Source: Candidatus Zixiibacteriota bacterium (GTDB lineage Bacteria; Zixibacteria; MSB-5A5; UBA10806; 4484-95). From it: a stretch of DNA of 64,000 nt. The DNA is taken from assembly GCA_024231855.1 (NCBI GenBank), contig JAAEQD010000345.1:180980-244979 (forward strand), written 5' to 3'. The position numbers and the translations under genes were made by a program. Every line of letters begins with the position of its first letter. Within the stretch, counting starts at the first letter, position 1. This document shows, piece after piece, positions 35,262-45,800 of this stretch. Under the pieces are notes generated by a model that saw only the letters and a program-made list of their open reading frames with translations, made no database searches and was not told the DNA's origin.

Positions 35262-36362
35262 TCAATCAAAATCCAATTTATTCACAGCATCAGCTAAATG
35301 ATCGGGGGCAAGGTGAGAGTAGATCATGGTAGTTTAAATATCAGAATGCGCCATGAGCTTCTGGACGGTTGGTAGGTCAACACCACTCATCACCAAATGG
35401 CTAGCGTAAGTATGTCTAAGTGAGTGTAGTTTGGTAAGCCCCTCGATCTTGGCTTTCTGAGCTATTCTGATGAGCTGTCTACGCAGCTTCTCCTTTATCT
35501 TGCTGCCATCCTCTGAAGGGAAAACAAAACTGCTCTTTAGCCCCTTACTATTCTGTTCCCGAAGCTTCTTAAGTAAGTTATAAGTTCCCTGATTCATCGG
35601 AATCTCTCGTTCGCCGGTTTTGGGATTCCAGAATTCTTTTCGTTGAATCCTAATCTTCTTTCGCCTGAAATCGATATCTGACCATTCCAGATTCTCAAGC
35701 TCTGCCTTCCTCATGCCAGTATTTAAGAAAACATAATATATAGCCTTTAAATCATCCGGCGAATTATCAAGAAGAAGCCTGCATTCCTCTTTAGTCAAGA
35801 ATCTCGGCTTCTTGGAATCATTCACCTTGAGTTTGATTATGCCCTTGGCAGGATTATCTTTCAGATAGCCCCATTTGATGGCCATGTTGAAGATCGTCCT
35901 TAGCGTCCCAACCTCAAAGTTTATCGTATGCGCTCTGGCTCCCTTGCGTGTATGTTCTGTTATCTTCTCATCAGATTCAATTGGATCGCCATTCGGATTG
36001 ACCCATTCACCTTTACGGAACACCTTGTACTCGTCAATTTCTTTAGCTTTGACCTGTGAAAGCAATATAACCTCTGGCTTGAGCTTTAGATACCTGTTGA
36101 AGTGATCAATAACCGCCCTATAGCGTTTGAAAGTTGCTGCTGAATGATTGGCTTCGGAGTATTCAAAGAACTTGTCCAGAAACTTCTGAATCTGGATGTC
36201 GTTTTGGGCAAAGCCAAACTCATCCCTGGCTATTTTCACCTCCGCGTCTTTCAAGGCCAGTTCAGCAACCTTTTTAGATGACCCAACCCTTTTGCGAATC
36301 CGCTTGCCACCCGCCCGTACATCGATATACCAAGTCTTTTCTCTCTTATATATGGTACCCAT
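35262..36362 (-). pseudogene. Tyrosine integrase interrupted by an in-frame stop before the catalytic Tyr
   Basis: Phage-type site-specific recombinase. An N-terminal arm-binding segment (GTIYKREKTWYIDVRAGGKR) is followed by a SAM-like core-binding domain and the catalytic domain: Arg in NTGMRKAELENL, HSLRHTYASHL (HxxR) and LMAHSDI. A TAA (35336-35334) follows; the same frame then continues TTMIYSHLAPDHLADAV, with the nucleophile Tyr, to TGA at 35262. The TAA stands where related proteins have Lys (AAA), so one A-to-T change inactivates it. Length without the stop would be 366 residues. GGAG lies upstream of the ATG, and 36381-36400 holds the GGTCACAATATGG motif also seen at 11.13 kb. Confidence 0.88.
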
Positions 36363-36476
36363 AATAAAGGCTCCTTTCTATGGTCACAATATGGTCACAT
36401 GCTTTATTTACCCCTAATATGCAATATCGTAACTTATTGTTAAGTAGATTATTAGAAAAGTGAAGAAAAAAGATAC

Positions 36477-36537
36477 GGAGAGACGGGGATTCGAACCCTG
36501 GATGGAGTTTCCCCCATAACTGCTTATCAGGCAGCTG
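36477..36537 (-). repeat. tRNA-Ser 3'-fragment (attachment-site copy)
   Basis: 61 nt identical at 58 positions to the tRNA-Ser(GCT) at 56.2 kb, from the anticodon arm to the 3' end, in the same orientation. The 5' half has no D-arm or acceptor partner, the T-stem has a mismatch and the anticodon position reads GAT, so it is a fragment and not a functional tRNA. It begins 115 bp behind the integrase start, the usual place of an att site. Confidence 0.85.
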
Positions 36538-36656
36538 TAAGGTTTCTGGAAGCATGCGGTACACAACAACTTACGATAACGCCAAAACATAGTATGTCGA
36601 TATTATGTCACGAACTAGTCCAGTTAATCCTAATTAATCGCGTATTGTTCATATAA

Positions 36657-36679
36657 AAAGGCGGCTAAAAACCGCCTTT
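36657..36679 (-). terminator. Probable terminator of the ACIII/nar operon
   Basis: 8-bp stem AAAGGCGG/CCGCCTTT with a 7-nt loop. On the minus strand it is followed by a run of T, as needed for the operon ending with the transporter gene at 36923. It could also work on the plus strand. Confidence 0.65.
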
Positions 36680-36704
36680 CGCTTTTTCTATTTGCTTTCA
36701 AGTT

Positions 36705-36827
36705 TTACTTCCTTGCGCCTGGCGGCATAACCCTCCCAATCATCGCTTCCTCTATATGATGTCGTATCTTCGTCCAGGCATTACTTTTCTTCTTATAGGG
36801 TTTTTTATGTTTCAGCTTCAAAACCAT
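36705..36827 (-). CDS. Small basic ORF (40 residues)
   Basis: Starts MVLKLKHKKPYKKKSNAWTK and is strongly basic. It lies between the last transporter gene and the terminator, on the operon strand, with no convincing ribosome binding site. May be a real small peptide or chance. The remainder of 36538-36922 has no other recognised feature. Confidence 0.3.
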   Translation of the reverse strand: MVLKLKHKKPYKKKSNAWTKIRHHIEEAMIGRVMPPGARK

Positions 36828-36922
36828 TTGCAGGAATTTGTTATGCCAAAAATATCAACATATCTCTCACAAATTACACCGTGTATTGTGCGCTTCTATG
36901 CACCCATGCGTAAAACTGCCCA

Positions 36923-38536
36923 CTAACAAGTTATTTCCGCATTGGAACGGCAATAATACCACCAATTGACTATCAAGCAACTGAGATAGTAGGCGGCGAA
37001 GCCATATAAGGCATACTCGGGAGTACCCGCCTTAATCTGTGTGGCAAAGATCTTCGGAATTAGGAACGCACCATAAGCTGCTACGGCTGATGTCCATCCC
37101 AGCACCGGTCCGGCCTGTTCTTTGGGGAAAATAATGGCGATCATACGGAAGGTTGATCCATTTCCTATTCCGGTAGTCGCGAATAGAACAATAAACAACA
37201 GCAAAAAAGGCCAGAAGTATTGTTCAGGTGTTGGCGAAACATTCGCCAGGCTTATTACATAGCCGCAGGCAACGGCCGCGCCGATCATGATGATCGTATC
37301 CCAATGGGTCACCCTGGCTCCGCCCAACTTATCCGACAACCAACCTCCGACCGGTCGTATGGCAGCTCCCATAGCCGCCCCTAAAAAGGCGAATTTGAGA
37401 ATGTCAGGCGCGTTCGGATTAACAATTGATTCCGCCAGCAGTTGGCCGGCTTCATCGACGCGTATATATCCAAAAACATCTTTCAATAATTTTGGAAAAG
37501 CGTTGGCGTACCCTATGAACGATCCGAAAGTCATTACATATAGCCAGGTCATCACCCAGTTGTGTTTATTTTTAAATATCTCAAATTGACCTATTAGATT
37601 CTCCTTAGTATCTTTAGGAGTAAGAAACCGCATTAAAACCAAGGAGCAAATTATTGCAATGACCAGAACAAAGAAAATTTTCAAAAGTTCTGGAAAGCCA
37701 CCCCACGGTATTACCAGAAAGAAAATAGCGATAGCCGAACCGCCATAACCAAGCAGCTCCAGCCATAAGTATTTTCCAATTGCTTTAGGGGTTGGGCCGC
37801 ACTTATGCTGTGGAAGGTTATTCATAAAAAGGAAGGCAAGCAAACCAAAGAATGCCAATATTGGAACCCAGATCAAGCCGGCGTTGTGAATCCAAATCGA
37901 GTTATCTCGGAGGATATGAGATTCTCCTCCGAACAATCCAACAGTTATAATTAGCGGAATTACAAACTGCATTACCGCTACCCCAAGGTTGCCGATACCG
38001 GCATTCAGCCCGAGAGTAAGACCCTGCATTCTTTTTGGAAAAAAGAAACTAATATTGGACATCGATGACGCGAACGCGCCGCCGCCTATACCGGATAAAG
38101 CTGCCAGAACAATAAAGGTTATAAAACTTGTATCGGGGTTCCGCAGGGCAAGGCCGGTTCCGAGAGCCGGAAGAATCAACAGCAACGTAGTCATAAATTT
38201 GACATTTCTCCCACCGCAAATGGCAACCATAAACGAATTGGGAATTCGCGTAGTGGCTCCTGCAAGTCCGGCAACGGCCGGAAGAGTGTATAATAGCGCC
38301 TTATAGGCATTACCTTCCAGAGGAACGCCATCATTACCGAAAACGAAGTTGAAGAGACTCGGGTTGGTATCGTGCAATCCCTGAATCAATCCTACAATAA
38401 CACCCCAATAGATCCAGACGGCAAAACCAAGAAGCAGGTTTGGGATAGAAATCCAAAGATTTCGCATGGCAGTTTTCTTGCCCGTTTCATCCCAGAACTG
38501 TTGATCTTCTACTTCCCATTTATCCAGTTTTTTCAT
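36923..38536 (-). CDS. Nitrate/nitrite transporter, NarK-type (NNP family MFS)
   Basis: 537 residues, 12 predicted membrane helices. Two NNP signatures are present: NAGIGNLGVAVMQF in helix 5 and GIGNGSTFRMIAIIFP in helix 11, which line the nitrate/nitrite path. A cytosolic N-terminal stretch of about 35 residues precedes helix 1. Imports nitrate or exchanges it for nitrite. Last gene of the operon, 39 nt after the other transporter, mirroring the NarK1/NarK2 pairs of denitrifiers. Confidence 0.9.
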   Translation of the reverse strand: MKKLDKWEVEDQQFWDETGKKTAMRNLWISIPNLLLGFAVWIYWGVIVGLIQGLHDTNPSLFNFVFGNDGVPLEGNAYKALLYTLPAVAGLAGATTRIPNSFMVAICGGRNVKFMTTLLLILPALGTGLALRNPDTSFITFIVLAALSGIGGGAFASSMSNISFFFPKRMQGLTLGLNAGIGNLGVAVMQFVIPLIITVGLFGGESHILRDNSIWIHNAGLIWVPILAFFGLLAFLFMNNLPQHKCGPTPKAIGKYLWLELLGYGGSAIAIFFLVIPWGGFPELLKIFFVLVIAIICSLVLMRFLTPKDTKENLIGQFEIFKNKHNWVMTWLYVMTFGSFIGYANAFPKLLKDVFGYIRVDEAGQLLAESIVNPNAPDILKFAFLGAAMGAAIRPVGGWLSDKLGGARVTHWDTIIMIGAAVACGYVISLANVSPTPEQYFWPFLLLFIVLFATTGIGNGSTFRMIAIIFPKEQAGPVLGWTSAVAAYGAFLIPKIFATQIKAGTPEYALYGFAAYYLSCLIVNWWYYCRSNAEITC

Positions 38537-38575
38537 CGTTGTCCTCCAACAAATCTACCCATAAAAAGAGGTCGA

Positions 38576-40087
38576 TTATTTTCCATTTTTCCTGACGGTT
38601 TCAAATTGTGTAGCTATTTCAGGCATCTCTTTGCGCAACATGCGTTGAATAACAGCATGCATCCACCATAAGCATACTCCGGTTAGAATCGCGAAGAACA
38701 TCCAACAGGTAGTCCATAGCCCGGTTCCCTCCAGCAAGTACCCAAAAAGTATCGGGCAGAAAAATCCACCCAGGCCTCCAAGAACACCGACTATACCTCC
38801 GACAACCCCGACATCTCTGGGGAAATAATCGGGGATATGTTTATAGACGGCTGCCTTGCCGATACCCATCATAAACCCGACCACAAAAACCAGCCCGGTG
38901 AACACCCATATATTTGCCTGGAAATAGATATGTGTAACTCCTCTTGCCAGCAATTGCTTCTTCTGAACCGTATCTCCGGCTTTAACCACAGGTTCCTGCC
39001 ACCACCTGCTTGTAGGCCAGACAAGAGTTCCCTTTTCCCTTTGTTCATCAGTTAGAGTCTGACCGTTGATTGATTTTAGCTCGTAACGGACGCTGTCCAC
39101 AACAACCTCGTAATCGGTCACTGAAACGACCATACCGGCGCGTGTGCTCATTATGCCCTTACCCGGTGACTCAATATCCATGCGGGGTACAACCAAAAAC
39201 ACGCAACATATCAAACAACACCCGAGAACAATGTACATAACTCGACGGGCGCCCCATTTATCGGATAAATAGCCGCCCAGAGCGCGTACCAGCCCCGATG
39301 GCAAACTGAATATGGCTGCCATCAAGCCCGCGGAAGCAACCGACATCGTGTATACATTCACATAGTATGGGATAAGCCATTGGGCCAGGGCGACAAATCC
39401 ACCAAATACCAGAAAGTAGTATATCCCAAATCGCCATACGCGCAAATGCTTGAGCGGTTCAAGGCGCTGCATGAAACTATTGATATGTGAATTATCGGTA
39501 ATCTTAGTGTGAGTCAAAAACCAGAAGATAAGCGCCATAACAACCAGACCACAAGCATACAGTTTGGGCATTGCGCGCCAGGCATCCAGGTTGTTTCCAT
39601 TATCCGTTAACCATCTTAATATAATCGGAGCGCCCATGCTGGTCAATGCCGCACCCGCGTTCCCAGCACCGAAAATCCCCAGCGCCGTACCTTGTCGCTC
39701 CTTTTTGAACCAGACCGAAGTATAAGCTATACCCACCGCGAATGAAGTTCCGGCGATCCCAAAGCCCAAACTGGCTGTGAAAAAAGTCCAAAAACTGGAA
39801 GCCTGACTTAATAGATACATCGGAAGGGCGGAAAGAAGCATTACTGCCGTATAGACAATGCGACCGCCATATTTGTCGGTGAGAATTCCAACGGGCAGAC
39901 GAAACAATGAGCCGGTGAGAACCGGAATGCCGATGAGCCAACCCATCTGTACCTTATCCCAGGCATAGACATTATTATCAACGAGGAAGGTTACCAGCAC
40001 ACCGTTCACCATCCAGCAGGCGAAACAAACCGTGAAGGCAAGTGTGTTGAGAGTTAGAACTGATATTGCTTTACTTTTGTCTGACAT
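38576..40087 (-). CDS. Nitrate/nitrite transporter, NarK1-like, with periplasmic insertion
   Basis: 503 residues, NNP family MFS with 12 helices; signatures GIFGAGNAGAAL and GIGKAAVYKHIPDYFP. Between helices 9 and 10 (residues about 305-390, predicted periplasmic) is an extra beta-rich segment including VVSVTDYEVVVDSVRYELK and VVKAGDTVQKKQLLARG. The latter has the look of a biotinyl/lipoyl-like hairpin without the modifiable Lys motif. It probably serves as H+/nitrate symporter beside the second transporter. Begins 33 nt after narI. Confidence 0.88.
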   Translation of the reverse strand: MSDKSKAISVLTLNTLAFTVCFACWMVNGVLVTFLVDNNVYAWDKVQMGWLIGIPVLTGSLFRLPVGILTDKYGGRIVYTAVMLLSALPMYLLSQASSFWTFFTASLGFGIAGTSFAVGIAYTSVWFKKERQGTALGIFGAGNAGAALTSMGAPIILRWLTDNGNNLDAWRAMPKLYACGLVVMALIFWFLTHTKITDNSHINSFMQRLEPLKHLRVWRFGIYYFLVFGGFVALAQWLIPYYVNVYTMSVASAGLMAAIFSLPSGLVRALGGYLSDKWGARRVMYIVLGCCLICCVFLVVPRMDIESPGKGIMSTRAGMVVSVTDYEVVVDSVRYELKSINGQTLTDEQREKGTLVWPTSRWWQEPVVKAGDTVQKKQLLARGVTHIYFQANIWVFTGLVFVVGFMMGIGKAAVYKHIPDYFPRDVGVVGGIVGVLGGLGGFFCPILFGYLLEGTGLWTTCWMFFAILTGVCLWWMHAVIQRMLRKEMPEIATQFETVRKNGK

Positions 40088-40120
40088 ACATATCTTAAAC
40101 TTACTTTAATGTGATTATTT

Positions 40121-40822
40121 TTATTTGGGAATACTTTTATGGTCGCGATACCAGCGAACAATCTGGGTTCGTCTCCATAGATAAGGATTTGGCACGACTA
40201 AGATGTGCACCAATCGGGTGAACGGGAAAAAGCCGGTCATCACAAAGGTATTGATTACATGCAACTTGACCATCAACGGCATCCCGGTAATATAGGCCAT
40301 ATCTGGATTCATTTTTATCAGCGACCAAAGATAGGGAACCATCGATGCGGCATACCATGAAGAACCCCATCTATGAGCGATGGCGATATAGATACCGCTA
40401 ACGACCTGAAATATGAGCATGAATAGTAGAATCCAGTCGATTCCGCTGGTGACCCTGTTGATCTTGGAAAATTTTCGTCTTCTGACTACAAGATTGAACA
40501 AGCCTGCCAGGGTAAGGATGGCAAATATCAGGGCTGAAATCTCCAGAATATACAAGCGCCAGGGAACGCTATTCCAGGCCAATAGTTGTCTCGGAAGAAG
40601 AAAAGCAATCAGGTGACCTGTAAGAATCGTCAGAATCCCGTAATGAAAAGGTACCATTCCCCAAAAATGAAGTTGGTTTTCGAGAAACTGAGAAGAGAGG
40701 CTGGAGTATGAGAAGGCTTGCGAACGATAGCGTTGTATGGTTACAAGAAAAAAGACAAAGATCGATACATATGGTAAAACTCCAAAGAGCACTAGTTCAG
40801 AATTTGCAAATAGATTATCCAT
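40121..40822 (-). CDS. narI: Respiratory nitrate reductase gamma subunit NarI
   Basis: 233 residues from ATG 40822; the start overlaps the narJ stop by 8 nt, as usual for nar operons. Five membrane helices with His ligands for the two b hemes (FHYGILTILTGHLIAF in helix 2; KLHVINTFVMTGFFPFTRLVH in helix 5). It oxidises quinol at the periplasmic side and passes electrons to NarH. A longer ATG at 40879 inside narJ is less likely. Confidence 0.93.
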   Translation of the reverse strand: MDNLFANSELVLFGVLPYVSIFVFFLVTIQRYRSQAFSYSSLSSQFLENQLHFWGMVPFHYGILTILTGHLIAFLLPRQLLAWNSVPWRLYILEISALIFAILTLAGLFNLVVRRRKFSKINRVTSGIDWILLFMLIFQVVSGIYIAIAHRWGSSWYAASMVPYLWSLIKMNPDMAYITGMPLMVKLHVINTFVMTGFFPFTRLVHILVVPNPYLWRRTQIVRWYRDHKSIPK

Positions 40823-41354
40823 GATTCTTTCCTTGTTCCGGCAGATTGTACCGGGTAATAAGTTCGTCACGTATCCCATCTAGGACGGCCGCGTATTGAT
40901 TCTCTTTCTCTTTGAATCCGGCTAGCATCTTCTGTATCGCGGGCATAACAATCAGGGTCGCGAAATCTTTGGCTTCCCGATCACCCATCATACCCAGAGC
41001 GGCCAGAACATGAGCCAGATGATCAGGTAATTCCGTTGATTCAGCCAGATTTAATTGCCGCAACGTTTGTCGCATCCTGACTATAAACATCCCACGCTCG
41101 TATCTCTCGCCAAACAGATGCCAACCCACTTCTAGGGCGCGTTCTTTATTGAATTCAAATGTTTGAGTGTAATATTCCTGCATGTCCTCAATTGAGGACT
41201 CCCGGACGTATCGGGCAAATCCCTTGATAGGTTCAACTGCGGTAGAACCGGAAGCTTTCAGAATATTGGCACACTCATTGATGGAATCCTGAAGATTGTC
41301 ATCTGGATAGATCAAGAGATTAGCAAGGGCGCCATAGACGTTGCTTTGTGGCAT
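40815..41354 (-). CDS. narJ: Nitrate reductase assembly chaperone NarJ
   Basis: 179 residues from ATG 41354, 2 nt after the narH stop. All-helical TorD/NarJ family chaperone; landmarks include LLIYPDDNL, YVRESSIEDMQEYYTQTFEFN and ELPDHLAHVLAALG. It binds the NarG N terminus and assists cofactor insertion before membrane docking. Position between narH and narI is canonical. Confidence 0.92.
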   Translation of the reverse strand: MPQSNVYGALANLLIYPDDNLQDSINECANILKASGSTAVEPIKGFARYVRESSIEDMQEYYTQTFEFNKERALEVGWHLFGERYERGMFIVRMRQTLRQLNLAESTELPDHLAHVLAALGMMGDREAKDFATLIVMPAIQKMLAGFKEKENQYAAVLDGIRDELITRYNLPEQGKNHG

Positions 41355-41356
41355 TC

Positions 41357-42847
41357 TCAAGTTCCTCTCCTCGGACCGGTGATGAATCCAAATCCTGTTT
41401 CCTTCTTGCATTCCATCGGGTCCTGCAATTCCTCGATCGCCTGCTCTCGATATGCGGGGGGAATAACAAATCGTTCATTGGCTGTGCACAGGGAGGTCAG
41501 ACGGTAAATCTCCTCGGCCTCCTCACGAGTGCACTCAGCCTCTCTCAACATCTTATCCACGGTTTCCGTCTCCACATCGCCTACAGTCAAAGCGCGACGA
41601 TACCAGCGCACTGCCTTCTGTTTCCTAAGAGAATAGGCGACTTTGCCGGGCTGCCCGGCGCCAAGAAGGTTGCCGAGAAATTGAAGAGGAATTCGAGACT
41701 CATTAACATCGTGAAACAAATCATCGCTCACGCTATTTAACTTGTCGTTCTTATCCGCGGCGATAACCGGAGAAAGCGGTGGAACGTAAAAAAGCATTGG
41801 CATGGTTCGGAATTCAAGATGCGGCGGCAGGGCAAGTTTCCAGATCTTTACAAACTTGTATACCGGGGAAGCCTGTGCTGCTTCGATGATGGAATCCTGC
41901 ATGCCGGCTCTTTGGGCGGCCTCGATAACTATTGGACTTGTTGGATCGAGAATGAGCGATCTCTGACCTTCAATAAGTTTTTCCCGCGGTAGACTTGCCA
42001 CTTCCTCAATTCGGTCGGCATCATAGAGCAATACACCAAGATATCGAATGCGACCAACACACGAATGAAAGCAGGCCGGAGCCTGACCTGTTTCCACGCG
42101 CGGATAGCAGAGGAGACACTTCTCGGATTTTCCCGTGGACCAATTAAAATAAGTCTTCTTGTACGGACAGGCGGCGATACATGATCGCCAGGCTCGACAC
42201 CGATTCTGATCAATAAGAACAATGCCATCCTCGCCGCGTTTGTAAATAGCTCCCGAAGGACAAGCCGCCACACAGGCCGGATTAAGGCAATGGTTGCAAA
42301 TGCGCGGTAAATAGAAAAAGACTAATTGCTGGACGGCAAAAAGCTGCCTTTTTTGCTGCTCTGTCAGACCATCCAGATTCGGATCATTTTCGGCGTAGAG
42401 AGGTGATCCACCGAGGTCATCATCCCAATTGGGTCCGGACTCAACATCGATATGTTTTCCCGTAACCATGGAAATTGGCCTGGCAGTCGGTTGATCATCC
42501 CCTGCCGGAGCGTTGAATAAATTTTGATAGTCGTATGTCCATGGTTCATAATATTCATCCATGCTGGGAAGACTGGGATTATGGAAAATATTCGGAATGA
42601 TACGACCCTTGCCGGTTGATTTCAGGCGTATGCCCTTACCCTTCTTTTCCCAACCACCTTTGTATTTGCTTTGGTCTTCCCACTTTGAGGGATAGCCGGT
42701 TCCCGGTTTGGTTTCGACATTGTTAAACCACATGTATTCGGTGCCCTCTCGATCAGTCCAAATGTTTTTACAGGCAATACTACAGGTATGGCACCCTATA
42801 CATTTATCGAGGTGAAACATCATTGCTATTTGAGAACGTACGTTCAT
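41357..42847 (-). CDS. narH: Respiratory nitrate reductase beta subunit NarH
   Basis: 496 residues; electron-transfer subunit with three 4Fe-4S clusters and one 3Fe-4S. Cys motifs: CIGCHTCSIACKNIW near residue 16, CNHCLNPACVAACPSGAI, CRAWRSCIAACPYKK (the Trp in place of a Cys marks the 3Fe-4S site of NarH) and CLLCYPRVETGQAPACFHSC. Starts 19 nt after narG. Cytosolic, docks on NarI. Confidence 0.96.
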   Translation of the reverse strand: MNVRSQIAMMFHLDKCIGCHTCSIACKNIWTDREGTEYMWFNNVETKPGTGYPSKWEDQSKYKGGWEKKGKGIRLKSTGKGRIIPNIFHNPSLPSMDEYYEPWTYDYQNLFNAPAGDDQPTARPISMVTGKHIDVESGPNWDDDLGGSPLYAENDPNLDGLTEQQKRQLFAVQQLVFFYLPRICNHCLNPACVAACPSGAIYKRGEDGIVLIDQNRCRAWRSCIAACPYKKTYFNWSTGKSEKCLLCYPRVETGQAPACFHSCVGRIRYLGVLLYDADRIEEVASLPREKLIEGQRSLILDPTSPIVIEAAQRAGMQDSIIEAAQASPVYKFVKIWKLALPPHLEFRTMPMLFYVPPLSPVIAADKNDKLNSVSDDLFHDVNESRIPLQFLGNLLGAGQPGKVAYSLRKQKAVRWYRRALTVGDVETETVDKMLREAECTREEAEEIYRLTSLCTANERFVIPPAYREQAIEELQDPMECKKETGFGFITGPRRGT

Positions 42848-42866
42848 GCTAAAAGCTCCTTTTGAA

Positions 42867-45800
42867 TCACCACGTCAATATTGGCAATTTGCGGACTATG
42901 ATATGAGTGTCACGATTACACCCGATCGGTCCCCAATAGTTAAAATGGTAAGTGAACTGGCCATAGCCGCCTGCCATAAAATTTGGCTTAAGCCTAGTAC
43001 GTGTGAGGCTATTATGTCCACCCGCACGGCGATTTTTTCGGAGAGGTGACTTTGGCACTGAATAAGTTCGCTCGGGCGAGTGATACTGGATACATACTCC
43101 CGGCGGAATCCTGGCGCTGACAACCGCCCGGGTTACGACGACACCATGATCATTATGCACTTCAACCCAATCGTTATCTGAAATATCAATGTCCGTAGCA
43201 TCTTTATCATTTATCCACAGCGGCTCCACTCCGCGTGATAGAGTCGTCATCCGCTGGTTATCTCCATAAGTGGAATGAATATGCCACTTGCCATGGGGAG
43301 TAAGGTAGTTTAGCGTTTTTGAGGCTCCCGCTTCTTTACTGAACCGCATGTCGGAATACTCGGTCGGCAACGGTTTGGGTTTGTATGTTGGCAGATGTTC
43401 GCCGAACTGAAGATACAGGGGATGGTCCAGATAGAAGTGCTGACGTCCAGTTAGAGTTCGCCAGGGAACAAGCGCTTCCACGTTATAAGTAAACGATGAA
43501 TAAGGGCGACCGTTGGCGATAAGACCGGACCACATGGGGCTGTTAACAAATCGTTGGGGTCCTTTCTGTAACCCATCGTATGTGGCCTTAACAGATCGAT
43601 ACTTTTCGACCAGATGAGCCAGAGGGAGACCAACCTTTTCTTCCATATTTTTATATGATCTGTACGAAAGCTCACCATTTGTCACCGTCGCAAATTCCAG
43701 GATGATATTGCAGACGTCAGCATCTTCTTTTAAAGATAAATAAGTTTCCTGATTCCAATTCTCCGTAGGCAGTCGTTTGGTCGCTTCCTCATATACATCG
43801 TCGACGTCATAATGGGTCCCATGCGCACCAAGTCCATTTTTCCGAACCATCGGCCCGAAAGATATAAACTTACGATATAAATCCTTATAATCACGCTGCA
43901 CGATTTTGAGGTTGGGCATAGTCTTACCGGGAATAGGATCAACTTCGCCCTTTTTCCAATCTTTTAATTCGGGCTGGGCGATTTCGGCGGGCGTATCGTG
44001 AGCCAAGGGGGTGGCAACAATATCCTCGACCGGTTCAGGAAAATGTTTTTCGGAAAGTTCAGAGAACTTTTTTGCTATCTCGCGAAATATCTGCCAATCG
44101 CTTTTTGATTCCCAGCAGGGTGGAACGGCTTCAGACAAAGGATGAATAAAACTGTGCATATCAGTCGAATTCAAATCCGCTTTTTCGTACCAGGTCGCGG
44201 CCGGCAGAATAATATCGGAATAAAGCGCGGAAGTATCCATACGGAAATTTAGATCTACGACAAGATCCATCTTTCCCTGCGGCGCTTTCTTATGCCATTG
44301 GATTTCCCTGACTGAGTCCTCGGCTAGATCCTCAGCGATAGTATTGGTATGGGTCCCAAGATAGTGTTTTAGAAAATACTCATGACCTTTGGAGCTGGAC
44401 ATAAGGGCATTGCCGCGCCAGATGTACCATACACGTGGCCAATTTTCCTGAGCATCCGGATCTTCAATGGAAAATTTTAGATCTCCCGACTGGAGTTGCG
44501 AGACAACTCTACCGATGATTTCGTCTGGTGTTCCGGCTCCTGTCGCCTTGGCTTCGTCCACGACATCCAGCGGGTTTTTATTGAATTGCGGATAGAAGGG
44601 CAGCCACCCTGACCTTACCGCGCGCGACTGCACATCCATTGTGTGCCCCTTAGCCAGAGTTCCCGGTGGCTGATTTTTCGGTACTGTGTGATAATCGGTA
44701 AATTCTTTTTCGTAGCGCCACTGATCCGAATGGACATAATGCCAACTGGGAGCATTCTGAAGGCGTGATGGAGGATACCAGTCCTTTGCCAGTGCGATGC
44801 TGGACCATGACTCTCCCGGCGCCAGCTTTTCCTGCCCCACGTAATGAGCCAAACCGCCGCCATTCACCCCCACGCAACCACAAAACATCAACGCGTGAAT
44901 GCCGGCGCGGTACATCAAATTGGCGTGATACCAGTGGTTGATACCGGCGCCAATAATTATCGTACACTTTCCATTGGTCTTTTCCGCGGTATTGGCCCAC
45001 TCGCGAGCAAATCGGATGACCATATCACGGCTCATTCCGGTATATTTTTCCGACCAGGCCGGCGTGTAAGGAGCATCATCATCATAGGAGTTTGGGTAGG
45101 CACCTTCAAGCCCGCGTGGTACGCCATATTGTGCCATTAAAAGGTCATAGGCCGTGGTCACGAGAACCGATTGCCCCGATGTCGTCGTGATTCGTTTTGC
45201 CGGCACTCCGCGAGTTACCTCTTCGCCCTTACCGAAATCATCAAAGCTAAGCTGCACTACCTCATCACAGGAATCAATGAAAGATAGCATGGGATCGATT
45301 TCGCTACTGTTAAGGCCATCCTTGAGGGTGAGATTCCATTTGCCCTTTTCCTTGCCCCAGCGGAAGCCAACACTGCCCATCGGCATTTTTGGTTTATTTT
45401 CAGTGGAATCCCACATAAGAAACTTCCACTCGCCGGTTTCAATATCCTTGTACTGTTCGAGTCGATTAGCGCGCAACAGCTGACCCGGGCGGAACGTATT
45501 TGCTTCGGCAGTTTCGTTTATTTCAACAAGATACGATGCATCGGTATACTTTTTGGTGTAGTCAATGAAGTAAGGCGTTTTGCGTTCGTGATGGAACTCT
45601 TTCAGTATCACATGGTTGACAGCCATCCACCAGGCTCCATCCTGTCCGGCGTTAAGCGAAACCCATTCATCGGCGTATTTTGCCACCTGATTGAAATCTG
45701 GCGCAAAAACCCACATTTTTGTTCCATTATGGCGCGCTTCCGCCGCAAAGTGACAATCCGGAGTTCGGGTCATGTTGAGATTAGATCCCATAACGGCCAG

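Larger units (their letters stand above)
28863..36537. mobile_element. Decayed satellite- or prophage-like integrative element
   Basis: The region combines a tyrosine integrase, an AlpA/MerR-type excisionase, a primase-helicase and small phage-type proteins, ending at a tRNA-Ser fragment (36477-36537). No capsid, portal, terminase, tail or conjugation genes are seen, so it resembles a phage satellite or cargo element more than a complete prophage. At least four genes carry stops or frameshifts, so the element is probably immobile now. The left end is uncertain; no second tRNA fragment was found between 27.7 and 28.9 kb, and the nearest candidate is at 10.98 kb. Confidence 0.6.

Noticed and set aside
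28863..36362. Alternative genetic code in the element
   Set aside because: Frameshifts accompany the stops, and neighbouring intact genes end normally in TAA, TAG and TGA; decay is simpler, though kept as an open question.
36477..36537. A functional tRNA with anticodon GAT
   Set aside because: There is no matching 5' half or D-arm and the T-stem is imperfect; it is a fragment of tRNA-Ser.
44844..45140. Open frames opposite narG
   Set aside because: They are antisense shadows of a strongly conserved gene, without ribosome binding sites.
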